The position numbers and the translations under genes were made by a program. From NCBI RefSeq assembly GCF_958450345.1, contig NC_088780.1, forward strand, positions 63,263,533 to 63,327,532: a stretch of DNA of 64,000 bases. The letters run 5' to 3'. This document shows, one piece after another, positions 1 through 13,800 of this stretch. Numbering within the stretch: the first letter of the stretch is position 1; each line of letters opens with the position of its first letter. This DNA is from Calliphora vicina (taxonomy: Eukaryota; Arthropoda; Insecta; Diptera; Calliphoridae). Below the pieces are notes generated by a model, which did no database searches, had not been told where the DNA came from, and saw only the letters and a program-made list of their open reading frames with translations.

Positions 1-770
1 GAAGTGTTTTACATGGCGAAGAACAGCTGATGCTGTTGTTAAATGAGTTAATAACAGCTTCAGCTTGTTTTATATTTACAGTCGACTTTAACGTCAAAAA
101 TATACTTTAACTTGTCTATGGTAGACCTAAAGTCCACTCTTAAGTAAATACGACTTTATTTCTATTAAAATATACTTTATTTCTGACTATGATTATGGGC
201 CATTGTCTTTAAAATTGTGTGTATAAAATTGTTTACTTCCAAAAGGTTAAAGGTCAATTTTTGGAGTATATATTTCAATGTAAAAATATCAAAAATCGCG
301 GTGTTAAAAATTAAAAGAGGACACCTAAAGTCGATTTTTTTAGGAGTTATAATGAAAAACCTTATTAAATGTATTTTTTTTATATAAATTCATATATACA
401 ATTTTATCCACACCATTTTAAAGACAATATCTTTGCCTTTAAAATGGAATCAAAAATTATGTTGAGTAGTTTCATAGTTATGGACAATTTTTACATATTT
501 TTCAGATTTCAAATCGCGATATTTTTGAACCGATGAAAAAGTCATTGATTTGAGGAACCCTTTGGAACCGTAATATGTATGATAAATTTCATTAAAATCG
601 AAGATGTCAAATGCGAAAATAGCAGCTTTATGTCCGTTTTGATATGGATTCTCCCACAACTGTCAAATTTTGATCCCCATTTTCTATCAATGTCCAAGTG
701 ATTAGCAGTATTAAAGTGCCCCAACTTGATAGAAGTTGATAGTGATTGTCTGCCCCGCAGTTCTCTTTTT
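1..770. other. AT-rich flank 3' of Ythdf, no gene seen
   Basis: Short open frames here have no recognisable motif or codon bias. Nothing supports a gene, and no repeat family shared with the rest of the window was noticed. Confidence 0.5.
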
Positions 771-782
771 ACCCTTACGCAT

Positions 783-797
783 TTTATTATGTTTATT
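783..797 (-). terminator. Poly(A) signals for Ythdf
   Basis: Two AATAAA hexamers (minus strand, at 783-788 and 792-797) lie about 30-45 bases after the Ythdf stop codon, allowing a very short 3' UTR. Further hexamers occur beyond, so the site used is uncertain. Confidence 0.45.
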
Positions 798-828
798 AAG
801 AGAGACATGAGAAATTATGAATAATTGT

Positions 829-1804
829 TTAAACTATACCAACTTTTTGAGTTTCTCTTGGTCCAGAGCGAATTCGTGACGACTCGCTTTTAATGTGCTG
901 TTCATCCGGAAAGTCCCGCTCTCGATTATTGTGTTTTGGCAGCGCTCGATCGTCTCCCCCTCGCCCACGATTGTAATCGTACTTCGACATGTGTCGGCTT
1001 GAATTATTGTATTGTTCATTGTTCTCTCGATCGGCTTCTGGGTCTCTAAAATCACCACGATCACCACTTCGGTGACTATCGAAACGGCGGTGTTCATTAT
1101 ATGTATTATAACCGCCACGATAGGAGTTATTTCTATCACTTCGAAATGAAGAACTATCACCAAAATATTTTTGAACACCTCCGCCACCACTACCTCGACC
1201 ATCTCGGTCACGGTCTCGCTCTCGCTCCCGGTCACGATCTCTATCTCGATCGTCGTTTTGGCGCATATTGAAATTACGACCTATTGTTGCTGGAGGACCG
1301 CCATCGTAGCCACCAGGTTTCTTTGAAGACATCTCTTCTTCTTGCTTCTTTTCGTAGTGGTTGAAATCGTCGAATATGGAGGTCTTATGTTTAAATGTGT
1401 GAAGAATTTGTAACACTTCAACGCCCTTGGCATGTGGGACTTCCTGCGTGTCGCGAGAATTTGTTACGGGCTTGTTTTCGTTATTTTCGAGCGTTATGTG
1501 ACGCAGCTCTTTGTTGGGCACATCTTTTACATAAATCCACTTTACTTTAAACTTGCCTCTCCATTTGTCTTGCGACCAAACACTCGACGTTGAGTTGTAA
1601 TCCACCGGAGTCATCATTTGAGCCATGCCGCAAAAATGACCTGAGCCATTCACAGAAAAAAAGAGCAGGATGTTGCCTCCATCCTTGCTACGTTCTTTAA
1701 AGGCATCGTCAAGCCTCTTATTTCCGTGGTCAGTTGAGCACCAGATTTCATACTTTATACTGCGATGAACGTCAACTTCCGAGTACGACTTGATAACAAA
1801 GAAC
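829..1804 (-). CDS. Ythdf: Ythdf coding exon 8: YTH domain and C-terminal tail
   Basis: The exon starts after the acceptor tgtgtatgcag and completes a split Arg codon (AG|G), giving SARFFVIKSYSE across the junction. It encodes the whole YTH fold, including the NGSGHFCG stretch and the ENNENKPVTNSRDTQEV stretch typical of YTHDF proteins. The tail follows with an alternating Arg/Asp/Glu run and Gly-rich segments. It ends at a TAA at 829-831. An open reading frame runs upstream of 1804 into the intron, but that part is intronic. Confidence 0.95.
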
Positions 1805-4800
1805 CTGCATACACATAATTTTATTAGTTGTACAATCATCGGTATCACTGAAATTATCATAAATTAGTAAGTATGTGGAATACATTACCTGGCAGAAGTG
1901 GCCCGATCTAAATCAATTTCAGCCGGATTGTAATTGTTTTTATCGCGAAGTTCCTCTAAGACCGCTTGTGGTGATTCAACAGCAGCAGCTCTGTCATTTA
2001 TCTCGACACTTCTAGTACTGCTTTCTTCGCGATAATCAAAAGATCCACTGTCGTGTTCATGCCTGGAAGATGCGTAATTGCTCCTACGATCCCCATAGCG
2101 ACCGGCGCTTGAGACGTTACCACCAACACCACCACTACCTCCGCCGCCGCTTATTCCACTACCTCCGCCGCCGCTTATTCCAATATCTCCTCCACTTGAG
2201 GGAGGATCACCTCGACGTATAGGACCAGACGACGATACACCGCTTGGCTGTCGGCCACCCTGATACAAAGGATGTTGGGTTGACCAATTTTTGCGCGAAT
2301 GACCGTTTGGTGAACTTCGTACACGTCCAAAATTACTGTTGTAATTCTGCTTATTGTTATCATCTCGAAGCACGTCTTGGCTTTTATTATGACCACTATT
2401 GTTATCTGGACGACCGCCCAAATCAAAATCAGCACCTATTCCTGGCGAAAAATCTGAATTGACTTCATTCGACCCCAAGTCAATAGGAGGTGGAGGCGAC
2501 GGCACAGGAGGCGGATTGTTGTTCGGCAAATCCCAAGTATTCACGTCCAAATTGTGTTTTCCTGGCACCATTGGTGGGGGTGGCATGCCTGGACCCTTCT
2601 TTTTGTGGCTGGAAGTTGTAAGTGTAGTCTATGAAACAAAGTTATTATAGTTAGCATCAACAACAATCATTTACAAACAATATTAAATATGTATCACTAT
2701 CTATAAATAAAATTAGTCACACTCACTCTTGATGTGAGCTTAGCAGGTTGTGAAGCAATTGAAGCCCAAGTAGTCTTTTTGGGTGCTGCAGCGGTTGGTG
2801 CTGCACTTGTTTTCTTCTCATCTGACACATTATTTGCGCTAGGTCTATTGTCCAATTTTTCTGAATTGTAGTTATCGTATCGACCACTTTCCTCATTTCT
2901 CGCCTATATTATAATTATTTTTATTTATTTACAATCATTGAACTCAAAATTATATATCATATATTTAATACCCTGTTATAATTTCCTGACACATTATCGG
3001 ATCTGCGAGAATTATTAGTGCCCCATGCGTTGGGTTGATAATCGTCTCTTTTTGAGTTGTTGTAGAATGCAGGCTTATTATATTTCTTATTGGTGTCTAA
3101 AAAAAAAACATGTTCATTTATAAACATATATAATGTTAACAAAATTTCATTAAAATCGTGTGATGAAAACTTGATTCATGGTATGTATGCTCAATGTTAA
3201 CAGAGGATATTTTTCAAATTATCTACGGATTCTAAAAACTATCTGCTTTCCAACAGAACCAGATAAATTTTGTGGTTTACATTCCGAACTTGAACAGTGA
3301 ATTATACAGACTGCATTATGATAAAGATTATGATCGTAGAATTAGAGTAATGTCATCTTTTGGAACTTAAAATTGTATTGCTTAACATTTTTTATTATTG
3401 TCATTGAAGATGCATTGGCGTTCAGAAATAATGTCCATCAATTTTGAATCCAAAAAAAATGAAAGTAGAGCAAAAAATAAAATCAATACACTGCTGATAT
3501 AAATATAGAGTTCTTTGTTAATAACACTGTGCACGAAATTGAAACTTTTTTCTGTCAAGAGTGGCACCCGGCGGGTTAAACTAATTGGATTACGCTGAAT
3601 CCAGTGGTGCTAACCGTTTTTTAGGTTTGTTCTTGTTTTCGAGATATAGGGCTTGTTTGGAAATGCATCACTGCGCTGCATCTGATGCGCAGTATGTTCT
3701 AAAATGCAAAAGTTGGCAATACTGCAAATGTCTTGAGTTCTAAAAAGCAATAGTGATGCGCAAAAAACCATCAAACAAGAATCACAAAAATGGCTGATGC
3801 ATTATCTGCGCATCAGAATCAGCTGATTTGTATCAGCATCGCAAACTAATCATAGATGCGCATCAAATACAGTGCAGTGATGCATTTCCGAAAAGGCCCA
3901 TACTGTTATTTCGAAAATGGAGGAGGTTGCACAACATACATATATTCGCGTAATTCAAAAACGGTTTAGTTTATGGAATAGACTGAAATTCCGCAATAAA
4001 ATTACCTTTAAGCAAGGCTTTTATATTTTTGTTTATATCTTTGGCATCTACAGTCGGATCTTAAAGTACGATAGATCAATGTTTTTGTCTCGGGAAGACC
4101 AATGTTTTGGGCCATAAGGGCCATTGACCTCAAGTATCCCGTTCTAGTATTTATCCACCAGATCTTTGTTCACAAATCCAAGAAATCGATTTCGTTCACA
4201 GAGTTTTAGATAAATATCTGAAACGTTTAGAAATTCATAGTATTTTGTCACTTTTATTTGAACAATTTAAAAATAATTGTAGAAATGCAATTCTCATATT
4301 TTAAGAATTTTAATTAAATTTGTGATTCTTCCATTTATTAAAATAAAAGTAATTCAATATATTCCAAATAAAATTAAAAACTCAATTTTGCAGTCTCATT
4401 TCCAAACAGAAAACATTTATATATACTATAACAAGTAAGAGAGCTATATTCGGCTGTGCCGAATCTTATATATCCTTCATCAAATTATACTTCAAAATAC
4501 AAATTTTAAATATTTTTAAGTAAACAAAATTTATTTATTTTTCCAAAGTTGTTTTTTTTAAATTTTTGGAAAAAAAAATTTTTGAATTGTTATTTTAAAT
4601 TTTAATTAAAAAAAAATTTTTGGTGAAAAAAAAATCCGGGTTAAAAAATATTTTTTCCGATTTTGACCCATTGTAGGTCCAAATTACTATGGTCTTATAT
4701 ACATCGTTACAAAGGTCTTTGAAATATCTATCATTAGATATCCATATTGTCAATATTAATGACTAAAGGTAGGGTCACACATGACAAATATTTTACGAAA

Positions 4801-7800
4801 AAGACGTAACCACTAAATAAAATACAATTGATTTATTTTATTTATCTCAAAAACCTATTTTACTTAGGATGATTCAAAACAAAAAAATTAGTTTTATATT
4901 ATTTGATGCTGTTTGATCTTACAAAAGTGTAAAAAAGTTTTAAATAGGAAACTTCTCGAAAGCATGTCTGACAGAATTATTGAAGATTTGGATCCCGTAG
5001 ATATCTGGGGTCTTCAGAAAATTGATTTCAACAGAGAGACAGACAGACGGACATGGCTTAATCGAATCCGCTATCTATAAGGATCCAGAATATGTATACT
5101 TTATAGGGTCGGAAAATTATATTGTGGAAATTACAAACGGAATGACAAACTTATACAAGGTGGCGCAAAAGTAAACTTTCGATGTTTTTTGGCTGTAATT
5201 AAAAAAAAAATGAAAAACTTTGATTCTTCTTGTGGATTATTTTTATTTGGTCTTTTAATTTTTTTTACATCAAGTCGAGAATATGATGTCATGTAAATGG
5301 CCGCCGCCACAGTTGATTGTAATTTGAGCCCTTTTATGGCATTTTCCATCACTTTGGCCAAAACTTCCGGCGATAGGTCCTCACATTCTTGACGGATATT
5401 GTCTTTAAGAGCTGCAAGAGTCTGAGGCTTGTTGACATAAACCCGCGACTTCAAAAAGCCCCACAAAAAGAAATCTGGAGCGGTCATTCTGGGATGGATT
5501 TTTTTGGAGGGGGGTGAAGCCACTTAATTTTTAAAATTCGAAAAATCCATGGTGAAAATTGTTTTCCTCTACCAGGAATCGAACATGGAGTGCTTGGTTT
5601 TGTAAGCAAGCAAGTTAACCACTACGCCACATTCGCGACCGGTACTTAAGCCAATTAAACAAAAACCAATAGACATATTTTATTGTATAAATACTGGATA
5701 GACCCCTACATTAATACACTTTTAAAATAAATTAATCGCTTTTAAATATTCCGTTCCTTTTCGCAGATTATTACATTTCACTACTGTCAGCCAAAGTTGA
5801 TTTTTATTTTGCGTACGTTCGTTACCACATGTTTATAACGATCATTATGAAAACTTAAAGTCGATGGAATCCATATTTTGGAAAATGCTATCGAATCGCT
5901 AAAAAATTGCTAGGAAAAGTTTTTTTTTATGTTCTTTGGACATCAAAAGCGTACGAACGTAAATTCGTGAACCAAGGAAATGCCCATATATTATTTTTCT
6001 CGTTTTATACTAGTGTTGTACGTTTTTTTAAGCACCAATTTTTTTAGAACCCTGCTAACTTGATTGTTTCTAGAATATTTCAACCCAAATATTATAACAA
6101 TACCATAAAACCAATTTGTCAAAAAATGTGAAAATGTGCATTTTGTTCTGCGGCTCCTCACATAAATTTTTTTTCTATATTTTTTGGACATCAAAAGCGT
6201 ACAAAATTTTTAAGTGTGTTTTCTTGCTTTGTTAATGCTACTTTGCTCTACGTGTATGTATTTGCAAGGAAATATGCATAAGATGGCGTATAGAGCAAAC
6301 AGGATTTTTATTACCGTTAGAAAATATCCCGTTGTAGATGCGATCGGGAGATACAACATTTTTCCTCAGAATCATCTTTTTAAAACAAGTATATTGTATA
6401 AAAAAAATGCATTTTTGGCACGATGAGCTCTCTTAAACCCTCGGACGACGATATGTACTGTCAAATTTTGCATCTGTAAAAGTCGTATACATCGTCTGAT
6501 ACATATGAAACATTGCATGTGTAAAATACATGTGGAAATACATATCGAGGACCTATATTCAAAACCCTCTATCTTAAAAAACACAACTTTTCAGGAGAGC
6601 TAAAACACAGTTTTTTCGCCTATTACTTGAGTTATTAAAATTCCGTATTCTACAATGTTTTTTTAAAGCAAGAACTGAATCTCACATACAATTGGTTGCA
6701 ACATTTTAGCATTATTATGGACTTGATAGATAGAGGATTTTTCTTTTCAATATGTATGAAAATGATAAGAAAGAGGATTATGCATTTTAATAAAATTGAA
6801 TTATTTTGATTTCATTTATGCAATCTGTCAGTTTTCATCGTGATTTATTTATGATATCGGCTAATAATACAACATAATATAAAAAAATTAACAATAAACA
6901 ATATTACACGAAAAGTAATAGAAAAAATTTTTTTTGGAGTTTGATTGGTGTAAATTATCGTGAAATGATGACACTTTAAAAGTAGCCACTTTTTTAAGCA
7001 AACTCCAACTTTAACCATTTATTTTTATGCCATAGAAATTATATTTTCCAACAAAAAAAAGGTAAAATATTTCCATGGTAATTCAATTCAGAATCGGCAT
7101 TCGCTATTTTGATAAATTATTGAAAAATGTAAAATTCATGTTCAGCATGCAAAAATTAGTAAGAAAAAAAGAATTGCAAGAAGAAATTATTCCAAAAAAA
7201 TGTTTTAAAATTAATTATTTGAAAAGATAGAGAGAAGATTTTGCATTCGGAAAAAATTAATTGCATAAGATAGAAAAATAACCAAAATGCAAATAAAACA
7301 GTAAACAAATATGTTTGTTATGAAATTCACACCATAGATGAGGGCTGTTTTACTGAATATTTTACCATCAAAAAGTCATTTTCGTGAAACATGAAAAATA
7401 ATCGCAAAAATTCATTAGATACAAATCAACGCTTAAATATATAAAATTTATAAACCATTGAATTGGTGTGGAATCCTCTTCCCATGAAATTAAAATTTTT
7501 TTCTTTTTCGAATCAAACATTTAAGCGTAGACTGAAACAATATTTTGAACAAAGTTTGTAAATTTGTTTCTTTGCTTTTATTATTATTTTTTTTTATTAT
7601 TCTCCCCTTTGCATATTACCTAATACTGTTATCGTGTAATGTATATATAATTATTATACTTTACTAGCTGATGCGGCAAACGTTGTTCTGCCATACAAAT
7701 TATTTCTAGTGAATATTTTGGTATTTAATTAAAAAATAGCGAATGTATTCTAAGTGAAGTTGGCATTATAGGTATTTTTGATGCCAAATGAAGAGAAATA

Positions 7801-10800
7801 CAAACAAAATTTTTTTATAATATATATACAAAATTTCACGGGTGGGTGAGGGTCGGTTGATGAAAATTTGGGGTTATAGGTATTTTTTAATGCCAAATAA
7901 ATAAAATGCAAAAAAAGCTTTTGGCCAAAAAATGGTAAAAATAAATTCTGGATAGGGTCACCCTAATGACCTAGCGGTATGAAATATACTTTACGACCTA
8001 TTCTCATACCTACCAAACATACATACAAAATTTCATAAAAATCGGTTGAGCCGTTTCGGAGGAGTTCAAACACTAACATTGTGACACGTGATTTTTATAT
8101 ATTAGAAAGATAAGATATTACAAATTTTTTATTGATTATTATATTTTTTAAAATTTTAATTTTTAATTTACTTTTCTTTAATTTCTATTCTTACTATGTA
8201 CAGTGCCGAACTTAAGTATTGGCACAGGATGCTCATTGTACTTTAAGGTCTATTTAGAGGCAGTATTGTAAAGATTTTTAATAAAAAAATATATTTACCA
8301 GATAGACTGTTGAATTTCCTATAAAATATAACCAACTTCATTTCAACAATTTAATACCACTATTTATTAATAACAAAACAACATAAAAAATACTTCATTT
8401 CAATGAACAAAATTATTGGCACACTTCATTAAAAGCTAAAAAAACATTTGATTTAGGAAGCAACATTGCAAAATTTAGTATATAGTTGCAAGTTATTTTT
8501 GCTTTATAACTGCCTCGAGTAGCTTAGGCATGAATCCACCAACTTGTTTGTGATATCTGACCCAATACTTTGCCATTCTTCAACTAATTCTTATTTCACT
8601 CGCTTATCTAGCTCTTCCCACAGAGGCTCTATTGGGTTGAGATCCGGAGATTGTGGAGGGTGTGGTAGGGCATGCGAAGTATTGTATGAAAGCCACATAC
8701 GTCCAGTATAGACCGAATTTTTGGGGTCATTGTCATTTTGAAAAGTGAAAGAAAATGGTAAAATTAACTTTTCTGCACTTTTTCTGAGGTGTATCCATAT
8801 ATATTTCACTTTGTCCATTATTTCGTCAATGAACACCAGCTCTCCAACCCCTGCAGCGGACATACAACCCCACACAATTACCTCTCCAGCACCATGTTTT
8901 ACTGTTGAAGCAATATTTTGTTTATCCAGCTCTTTATTGGGTTTTCTCCATACCGTTTGACGGCCATCAGAGCGAAAATTATTCATTTTGCTTTCATCAG
9001 AGAGTAGCACTTGGTGCTAAAAATCAAGTGGCTTACATAAATTCCTAAACGGCATATTCTAAACGTTTCTTTTAGTTCACAGATGAAATAAATGGTTTAC
9101 GTCTAGCAATACGACAACTATAGTTTGTCTTCTGGAGCACTCTTCTGGCTATTGCTGCGTGAACTTCTTTCCCAAACTCTTCTTTAATCTCTGCAGCAAC
9201 CTCTGTTAAATATATTTTTGGATATAACATGACCTTTTTGATTATATGGCAGCATTTACGCTCACTTAAGGATCTAGGACGACCTGTATGTTTAGCACTA
9301 TCAATTGTTGATGCTCCCTTAAAACGTTGCACGATACTCCGAATTGTAAAACGGCTCCTTTCCATAATCTCTACAATCTCAGCATACGATTTTCCTTGAT
9401 TGTGCAAGTGAAAAATGATTTTCCGCTCAGATTCTGCTGTTTCCTTTTTTTGTAAGATATTTTCAGCAAAATTGATAATTATTGTGCAAATTTTTTACAA
9501 ATTGACATTAACAGTTTTAGAAACGAAAACTGTTAAATAAAAGAATATAAAATGGCGTTTTCTATGAACAAAAACTGGATAGATTGATAAAATTTGAAGA
9601 ATCTGGTTAAGTGTGCCAATAGTTTTGTTCGACGGAATTTGGGAATTTTTCGTCTTTTTATTATTAGTAAATAATATTGCAAAATTGTTGAAATAAAGTT
9701 GGTGGTATTTTGTAGGAAATTCATCAATCTATCTGATAAATACAATTTTTTATTAAAAATGTCAACAATATGGCCTTTAAATCGGCCTTAAAGTACAATG
9801 AGCATCCTGTGCCAATACTTAAGTTCGGCACTGTATATATTTTTTTAATTTTATGTAATTAATATTTTCTGAGTGGAATATAAATCATATTTGGCCCTAA
9901 GGGCTTGATTCTAAATAAATGAAATAAAATAAATGTAAAATTTGTTCACATTTCTTTTTGAAATAGCATTACTACATACATATTCATCATATTTTTTATA
10001 TAATTTGTTAAAAATTACTAAAAATTTGTTATTGTATGTAAATAAAAGAGTTTAGCCATTTTTATGGCTAAATCAAAACTTATATATTTAATCTAATGAC
10101 CTGAAATTTTTGCTGTTGAACTAAAAATGTTGAACCAGTAAACAATATATAAGCACATGCAACGTTCCATATATTCTTCAAACTTGCTCTAGTTCTCAAA
10201 TTATATCAAGGACGCATTCAAAATACATGTTGTATTCATCTGGCATCTCTGCCTCAAAATATAAACATCGTGTTAATCTCGCAAAAATAAAGTTTAATCA
10301 ATTTTTATAAATAAAGTGTATAAAACAATTAATTTTTGTGTTATCCTTTACTAATTGGCAATGTCTGCTCAAAAGAGAAGATTGCTCTGAGGCAATAGCC
10401 CCAAATTCAATGTGTCAAAAACTTTTGACGGAACCAGCACCAGTTCAAACAGATTTGACTTACTTGCTGAAGATGAAGAAGAAGCAGTTGTTATTAAGGA
10501 TAAAATTCCTCCAATAATCGTGGATTCAGTCCACAGTTTTTCGACAATAATAGGATTAATCGGTGACAAGTACAATTATAAACGGATGTCTATTGGGACA
10601 AAAATTTTAGCAAATTCTATACCGCTTTACAATGAGGCATTATGTGTACTGAAAGAAAGAAAATTTCAGTTCTATACGCACGAAATTAAGGATGCAAAAA
10701 ATTTTAAATTGGTTTTGTTTGGCCTTCCAAAACTGGACACAAAGGTAATCGGCGATGAATTTGTAAGCTCGCACAACATAAGTCCTGTAAGTGTTAAAGA

Positions 10801-13800
10801 ACTTGAAACAAAAAGATCTACTATTGATGATGCGATTTATCTAATTGAATTTGACCGTCAGCATGTTTCGAAGAGGGAGGTCATGAAAATTAGATATTTT
10901 TCAAATATTGCAGTATATTGGAGAAAATCTCTTAAGGGCAATAAAGGTCCCACACAATGCGCCAAGTGTTCCATGTATAGACATGGAGCTAAAAATTGTA
11001 ATCGTGTCATAGTGTGTTCAGCCTGCGCTGGAAACCATGAGTATGCAGTCTGTTCACTAAACAAAGGTAATAATGATGGTAATGTAATTTACAAGTTCTA
11101 CAACTGCATAAAGAAGAACTTAAGAAATGTTAATCATCGAGGTGATGACCCTAAGTGCCCCAGTCGGCAAGAATATTTAGAGATCCGGCAAAGAGTAACA
11201 TCTAAAACAAGGGCGACCAGCAGAAGAACTAACGTTTCTTATTTTCATGAAGATGAGCTTGATTTTCCTCAACTGCCAAGACAAGAAGAACTAAATAATC
11301 CACGTGATTCCCGCACTCATGGAAATCTGTATTCAGAGGTTCTTAAAAACAAAAGCTCCGACAAAAATAATAATGATGACATTTCAAATGAAAGACTTTT
11401 GGAAATATTTTTTGATGCTGTCGATGCTTTGCAAAGATGTCAAAACAAGTATGATAAGCTACGAGTTTTGGGTATGATACTTAAACATGCCATATAATTA
11501 TACTTGTGTACACAATGTTCATGTTATGCATTGGAATGCCCAAGGCGTAACAACAGAGTCTGCAGCTGCCCATCTGGAATACGTTTTGCATAAAAGGAAA
11601 ATCTATATTCTCCTTTTAAACGACACTTTTTTGAAACCATACCACAAATTTCAACTTGGTGGCTATAAAATTTATAGAGAGGATCGTTCTACGCATGGCG
11701 GTGGGGTTCTAATTGCGATAAAAGGTGATATTAATCATACGCTGTTACCGAAAATCAAAACAAGTACTGCTGAGAGCATCTCAATACAAGTTATGATTAA
11801 TAGACGTCCAGTTATATTTACTTCAGCGTATAATCCAGTTCACACCACCAATTTCAAGTCTGATTTGGTTAAACTTACATCTTTTTCTAACGACTTTTTT
11901 GAATGTGATCTGAATGCCCAACATACACTTTGGAACTGTATGTCAAATAATTCTGCTGGCAATGAGCTGTTCAGCCACTGCCTCCAATCTAGCTACTACA
12001 TTTAGTACCCAAATGAATTTACCCGCTTCGGACAAAACATCAACGCAGTCCAGCCGTCTACAGTAGACATTCTTTTATCAAACTCGTGTCTGAATTTTTC
12101 AGTCCTTGAGACACATCCAAATATTTTACAGTCGGACCATGTACCAATTTCTTGTATTATTTCTGAAGATGTTCAAAAAATGACTTATTCAGTTCCCTTG
12201 TATCATCTTGCAGACTGGTCAGTAATCAGAAGCTGGGTAGAAAATGAAATTAGGTGTCAGAACATTGACCAACCTGTTACTAACGCAGGTAATCTGGACG
12301 TTTATTTCAACAAATTATTATATATAGTTAATGAAGCTTTTCAGAAAATTCCTGTCGGTAGTAAACATTCTTGGCAACGAGAAATCTCTGAAACTAGTAA
12401 AATGTTAATTAGTCAGAGAAATAAGTACAAACGAAAATATCAAAGATGTAGGGATTATAATACGAAAATTCAATTAAAATGCATTCTGAGGCTATTAAAT
12501 AATCTAATCGATTTTCATCTTAATAAAGACCGAATTGAATCTTGGTCTAAATTCATTGCAATTTGCCTCCGGGATCTAAAAAATTTTGGAAATTAACAAA
12601 AGCTTTTAAAGGCAATAAAATGTCATTTACAGATCTTCATGTAAATGGTAATGTTTTAAAAACTGGCGCTGAAAAGGCAAATTCCGTGGCAGATGTTTTT
12701 GAGAATTCATACACCATTACATTAAATAACTCTTCAACTATGGACAGAGATGTCTCTAGATTCATTCTTGATCTTAATGACACAATTCTTGACAGATTTA
12801 GCATTGAACTTACCAATTTATCTGAAATTAAATCGTGCATATTTTTATTGAAAAATAATAAAGCCCCAGGTTTAGATGGCATAAATAGCATTATCCTTAA
12901 GAATATGCCCGATTACTTTTTTGAAATTTTAAGTAAGCTTTTTAATTCTTGTTTATTAGAAGGATATTTTCCATCTATTTTTAAGAAGGCTAAAGTAATC
13001 CCAATTCACAAGCCAGGAAAGGACCCTAAATTACCGTCCAGCTATAGACCAATCAGCATTCTAAGCCTATTGGATAAAGTATTTGAGAAAATAATAAATA
13101 AAAGAATTCTGGATTTTTCTAACCTAAATAATATCATTAATCCTCATCAGTTTGGATTTCGTAAGGAGCATTCTACTGTACATCAACTAAAAAGAGTTGT
13201 TAATTTTATTGAAAGTAACAAAAGAAATCATAAGAGTACTGGAGTTATTTTTCTTGACATCGAAAAGGCTTTCGATTCTATATGGCATGATGGCCTAGTT
13301 TTTAAACTTAATTCCTTCAATTATCCTATGTATCTGCAAAAAATTATAAAGAGTTTTTTAGATCAACGCTCATTTGTTGTATCTGTCGATAACATGCTAT
13401 CTAGTGATAGAAGAATTCCAGCTGGTCTGCCACAAGGGTCGGTATTATCACCTACACTTTACTCTATTTTTATTTCTGATATTACTGTTCGCAGAAATCA
13501 TGAAGTAGCTTTCTATGCTGACGATAGTGCTTTTATTTGCAGTGGCAAGGTGTCAAATGCAATAATCAAAAGAATGGAAGATAGTTTAAAATTTTCCCAC
13601 AAATATTTTGACAAATGGAAAATAAAAGTAAATGATTGTAAAACTCAAGCTATTATATTTCCATATAATAGGTCACTAAAACGTATTCCTACAAAACAAT
13701 TATATTCTAGGGGAGTTTTAATCCCACTAACAGATAATATCAAATACCTAGGAATTATTTTAGATTCAAAGTTATCATTTAAACAACATGTAAAATATAT

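Noticed and set aside
834..1235. Second long minus frame across the Arg/Asp-rich tail of Ythdf
   Set aside because: Shadow frame of repetitive coding sequence; its protein is Ile/Val/Thr-rich and meaningless.
1805..1860. Upstream extension of the YTH frame to an ATG at 1858-1860
   Set aside because: It lies in the 84-bp intron; splicing at 1804/1889 joins ATSA to RFFVIK exactly as in YTHDF proteins.
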